Both the position numbers and the translations under genes were made by a program. From an uncultured Collinsella sp. (GTDB taxonomy: Bacteria > Actinomycetota > Coriobacteriia > Coriobacteriales > Coriobacteriaceae), in the NCBI GenBank assembly GCA_934654515.1, contig CAKUGA010000016.1, positions 1-25,873 of the forward strand: a DNA stretch of 25,873 nucleotides, given 5' to 3'. The notes under the pieces are model-generated. The model made no database searches. It had not been told where the DNA came from and was given only the letters and a program-made list of their open reading frames with translations. Below, piece by piece: positions 22,993 through 25,873 of the stretch (the first letter of the stretch is position 1; every line of letters begins with the position of its first letter).

Positions 22993-24291
22993 ATGGCACC
23001 AGCTCTGTCCGATTTTCAACCGCAACCAGCGCCTCAGACCACTGCGGTGGCGCAGACCGCTATCGGCGATGGCCTGGTCACAGAGGCTCAGGCATTTGCC
23101 GATGAGCTTGCCGCATGGCGCCACGACCTCCATCAGACCCCCGAGCTCGGCAACAACCTCCCGCAGACATCTGCCTATATTCAGGCACGCCTGGACGAGA
23201 TGGACATTCCCTATACCCTGCTCGTTGACGGTTCCTGTGTCGTGGGCCTAATCGGCGCCGGCGCGGCAACTGCCGCTCAGGGTAATGGTACGTGCGCGGA
23301 CGAGCAGGCCGGCACGGTCATCATGCTCCGCGGCGATATGGATGCCCTGCCTGTCACCGAAGAGTCGGGCGAGCCCTTCGCTTCCACTAATGGCTGTATG
23401 CACGCTTGCGGCCACGATATGCATGCGACGGCGCTGCTCGGCGCTGCTCGTTTGCTTAAAGGCCGTGAGGCCGAGCTTGTCGATGCCAACGCTACCGTCA
23501 AGCTGCTGTTCCAGCCGGGTGAGGAGACCTTTGAGGGCGCCCGCGCCGCCATTGCCGACGGCCTGCTCCAGAATCCGCGCCCCCAAGCCGCGTTCGCCAT
23601 GCATGTCAACAGCCAGTCGCCGCTTGGCCTGGTGCTCTACGGAAGTCCGGCGCTCTCGGGCGTGTACGGTTTCCGCATCACGCTCCAGGGCAAGGGCGGC
23701 CATGGCTCGAGCCCCGAGATCTGCATCGACCCCATCACGGCTGGCGTGCATGTGCACCTGGCACTGCAGGAGCTCATCTCCCGCGAGGTGCCGGCGGCCA
23801 AGGAGGTCGCGCTGACCGTGGGCAAGTTCGCCGGTGGTCTGGCGGCCAACGTCATTCCCGATACCTGTGTGCTCGAGGGAACGCTGCGCGGCTTCGATGT
23901 CGAGCTCATGGCTCATCTCAAGGAGCGTATCGCCGAGGTCGTCAACGGTGTGGCGGCAACGTATCGCACGCCGGCGACCATCGAGACGCTCTCGGACGTT
24001 CCGCCGCTCGTGCTCGATGACGATATGACGCGAGTCTCGCTTGGCTATGTGGGCGCGGTGCTGCCCAAGGCCGCATTCCTGCCGTTGTTCCACGCCATGG
24101 CGAGCGAGGATTTCGCGCTGATCTCGAGCGAGGTCCCGAGCGCGTACTTTACCGTGGGCGCAGCCGTGACTGACACGGACGAGCATTTTGCCCAGCACCA
24201 TCCCAAGGCACGCTTTAACGATGCCGAGCTGCCACTCGGCGCCGCGGCTTATGCCGCCGTCGCCTTAGGTTACATCGCCGACCACCGGTAA
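22993..24291 (+). CDS. M20-family amidohydrolase
   Basis: The enzyme splits amide bonds of acylated amino acids or dipeptide-like substrates with two metal ions, in the cytoplasm. Metal and catalytic motifs are visible: MRGDMDALPV, HACGHDMH (H137-H144 with C139 and H141), QPGEE (E177, E178), MHVN (H204) and QHHP (H402-H403). The SEDF motif at 371-374 also suits the M20D group, which includes hippurate hydrolases, N-acyl-amino-acid hydrolases and N-acetyldiaminopimelate deacetylases. ATG at 22993 has GGAGGG 5 bases in front. A proline-rich N-terminal stretch of about 30 residues precedes the core. The MFS gene behind it suggests uptake and breakdown of one substrate. Exact substrate unknown. 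Confidence 0.9.
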   Translation: MAPALSDFQPQPAPQTTAVAQTAIGDGLVTEAQAFADELAAWRHDLHQTPELGNNLPQTSAYIQARLDEMDIPYTLLVDGSCVVGLIGAGAATAAQGNGTCADEQAGTVIMLRGDMDALPVTEESGEPFASTNGCMHACGHDMHATALLGAARLLKGREAELVDANATVKLLFQPGEETFEGARAAIADGLLQNPRPQAAFAMHVNSQSPLGLVLYGSPALSGVYGFRITLQGKGGHGSSPEICIDPITAGVHVHLALQELISREVPAAKEVALTVGKFAGGLAANVIPDTCVLEGTLRGFDVELMAHLKERIAEVVNGVAATYRTPATIETLSDVPPLVLDDDMTRVSLGYVGAVLPKAAFLPLFHAMASEDFALISSEVPSAYFTVGAAVTDTDEHFAQHHPKARFNDAELPLGAAAYAAVALGYIADHR

Positions 24292-24300
24292 CACCCAACC

Positions 24301-24358
24301 TTGCCTTTCAAGCCTGCGGGCATGGCCATAAGGCCTATGCCCTTGTCTTTCAAGGCAA
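24301..24358. repeat. Nested hairpin between the M20 and MFS genes
   Basis: TTGCCTT (24301-24307) pairs with AAGGCAA (24352-24358), and inside it GGGCATGGCC (24318-24327) pairs with GGCCTATGCCC (24332-24342) with one bulge and an ATAA loop. CTTTCAAG occurs twice in the same direction. No T-run follows, so it may modulate read-through or message stability between the two genes. Confidence 0.6.
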
Positions 24359-24414
24359 TCTTGGGCACTACCGGCGCCCAGCGCAGGCTATTCGTTTGTT
24401 TATAAAGGAGCAGT

Positions 24415-25719
24415 ATGTCCCAGCAACGTAAGTTCTTCCCCGGTTGGCTCGTGGTGGCCTCTGGCTTTGTGATCATGGCCACGTGCTACACGATCTTCGT
24501 CAACTGCATGAGCCTGTTCCAGCCGCTCATCGTTAGCGACCTCGGGATCACGCTTGCCCAGTACAACATCTCCAATGCTATCTCCACCGTGGTGAGCGTT
24601 GTGGGTTCGCTCGTCATCGGCCATGTTGCCGATAAGGTCAGTGGCCGCGTCTTGGGTTCGCTTACCGTCATCGCCACCTCGGCGGTGCTCGTGGGCATGA
24701 GCTTTGTGGGCGAGCTTTGGCAGGTCTACGTGCTCTTTGCCGTCTCGGGCTGCTTTGCCGTCGCCTCGACCCGTCTGCTCATTAGTCTGGTGACCGCCAA
24801 CTGGTTTACCGCCAAGCGTGGTCTTGCCATTTCCATCGCGCTTTCGGGCTCAGGCTTTGGCGGCGCCATTCTCTCGCCGATCGTGAGCTCGCTGATCGTG
24901 AGCGTGGGCTGGCGTTCCGCCTTCCTGGTGCTCGCTGCCGTCTGCATTGTGGCGGCACTGCCCATCACGGCCTACTCCTTCCGCACCAAGCCTTCCGAGA
25001 TCGGCCTCAAGCCGCTCGGCGAGAACCCGGGCGATCCGTCCGCCTCCACCGCGGGTGATAAAAACGAGAAGACGGCCCCCGAGGTCAGCGTGGGTTGGTC
25101 GCGTATCAAGAAGAGCCCGGCATTTTGGCTGCTCGTCGTCGCTTTCCTCTTTATGGGTCTGGTTAATGGCGCCATCCTGCCCAACCAGGTTACGAACATG
25201 ACGAGTGTTACCGTCAACGGCGCCAAGATCGTCACGGGCGGCCACGACCCCATGTGGGCGGGTACCGTGCTTTCGGCCTACATGGTCACGGTCGTTATCG
25301 CCAAGATTTCGCTCGGTGCGATCTACGATCGCTTTGGCCTGCGTTTTGGCAATATCCTTGGCTCCGTTGCGTGCATTATCGCCTGCGTGGCACTGTGCTT
25401 CCCAACGACGGATCTTGGTCCCATCGTGGCCGCTGTGAGCTTTGGTGTTGGAACGTGCATGGGCACCATCACGCCCACTATCGCCGCGTCCAAGCAGTTC
25501 GGTATGGCCGACCTCGGCAAGGTCACGGGCACCATCACCTCGCTCGAGATGGTCGGTGGCACCGTGGGTGCCATCGTCTCGGGCGTGCTGTTCGATGCCT
25601 CGGGCTCCTTTGCGAGCACTTGGGTCGTGTGCCTGGTGTGCTCAGTGGTCATGCTCGTATTCTTGCTGGCATCCGAGCCCATCGCCGCCAAGCTGCGCGC
25701 AAGCGTGGCAGGGGAGTAG
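24415..25719 (+). CDS. MFS transporter, OFA-like
   Basis: The 434-aa protein has twelve hydrophobic helices with a central hydrophilic loop (about 200-235) and the MFS motif around GHVADKVSGRVLG. The N-terminal FFPGWLVVASGFVIM and the NWFTAKRGLAISIALSGSGFGG stretch are typical of the oxalate/formate antiporter (OFA) group, many of whose members carry other organic anions. ATG at 24415 follows AAAGGAG by 4 bases. It lies 123 bases after the M20 amidohydrolase with no terminator between, so co-transcription is possible. Substrate unknown. Confidence 0.9.
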   Translation: MSQQRKFFPGWLVVASGFVIMATCYTIFVNCMSLFQPLIVSDLGITLAQYNISNAISTVVSVVGSLVIGHVADKVSGRVLGSLTVIATSAVLVGMSFVGELWQVYVLFAVSGCFAVASTRLLISLVTANWFTAKRGLAISIALSGSGFGGAILSPIVSSLIVSVGWRSAFLVLAAVCIVAALPITAYSFRTKPSEIGLKPLGENPGDPSASTAGDKNEKTAPEVSVGWSRIKKSPAFWLLVVAFLFMGLVNGAILPNQVTNMTSVTVNGAKIVTGGHDPMWAGTVLSAYMVTVVIAKISLGAIYDRFGLRFGNILGSVACIIACVALCFPTTDLGPIVAAVSFGVGTCMGTITPTIAASKQFGMADLGKVTGTITSLEMVGGTVGAIVSGVLFDASGSFASTWVVCLVCSVVMLVFLLASEPIAAKLRASVAGE

Positions 25720-25753
25720 CGGGTCGCCGCCTATTCCTGTTCGCCCCGTTCTG

Positions 25754-25819
25754 TCCGTGGCCGCCTTGGAAGCCGAATGGATGCTCGTACCATCATTCGG
25801 TTTCCAAGGCGGCCACGGA
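25754..25819. repeat. Long inverted repeat with 26-base arms
   Basis: Arm 25754-25779 pairs with 25794-25819 over all 26 bases, one of them a G-U pair, around a 14-base loop. There is no T-run. It lies 35 bases after the MFS stop and may be a bidirectional terminator, a REP-like palindrome or a small mobile element end. Confidence 0.8.
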
Positions 25820-25843
25820 TCACAAACCGCGGCGGCGCGTCTG

Positions 25844-25873
25844 GCCGAACGAGTCCCCATACCCTCGTTCGGT
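25844..25873. repeat. Second, related hairpin at the window end
   Basis: GCCGAACGAG (25844-25853) pairs with CTCGTTCGGT (25864-25873) in nine of ten positions plus a G-U pair. The tip of the preceding long hairpin has the same GCCGAA/TTCGGT frame, so the two are related. The pattern may continue past the window. Confidence 0.6.

Overview
The window reads like a GC-rich Gram-positive gut actinobacterium, most likely Collinsella or another Coriobacteriia. This rests on codon use, strong Shine-Dalgarno sites with some GTG starts, a C39-type mix of actinobacterial families (tandem YhgE/Pip proteins, an OFA-type MFS carrier, VanR/VanS-like regulators) and the absence of proteobacterial hallmarks. 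It is inference from gene content; no marker gene such as 16S rRNA is present.

Left part (1-4650). The window opens inside a tRNA-associated region: a structured element ending in CCA plus a terminator. Then come an 813-aa TPR-type protein of unknown role and a lone AAA ATPase with a C-terminal winged helix. The ATPase is preceded by a six-fold TG(C/T)TAAA array and followed by an 80-bp tandem duplication of an inverted repeat. A complete tRNA-Ser(GCT) follows. Directly behind it lies a second copy of the CCA-ended element. Its outer stem matches tRNA-Ser, while its core is nearly the same as in the copy at position 1. A third, core-less inverted T-arm remnant sits next to the terminator of the following gene. 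This pair of elements, each tailored to its neighbouring tRNA, is the most unusual thing in the window.

Envelope and signalling (4650-14150). A D,D-carboxypeptidase (minus strand) is divergent from a VanR/VanS-like two-component pair, without any vancomycin-resistance enzymes. Next is pstB with an OmpR-type regulator and a PhoR-like kinase, a likely phosphate-response block but without pstSCA or phoU. After a terminator and a good promoter come a Wzz/CpsC-like chain-length protein, a CpsD-like tyrosine kinase and a CpsB-like PHP phosphatase, which together form a phospho-regulatory module for exopolysaccharide, with no glycosyltransferases beside it. A GNAT acetyltransferase ends this part.

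Right part (14150-25873). A 12-G tract and a perfect terminator-like hairpin precede htpG. An intergenic stretch with three copies of an inverted motif and a palindrome over a promoter leads to two coupled YhgE/Pip membrane proteins. Then follow an EamA-family transporter, an M20 amidohydrolase and an OFA-type MFS carrier, which could form a peptide or acyl-amino-acid salvage pair. The window ends in two related hairpins.
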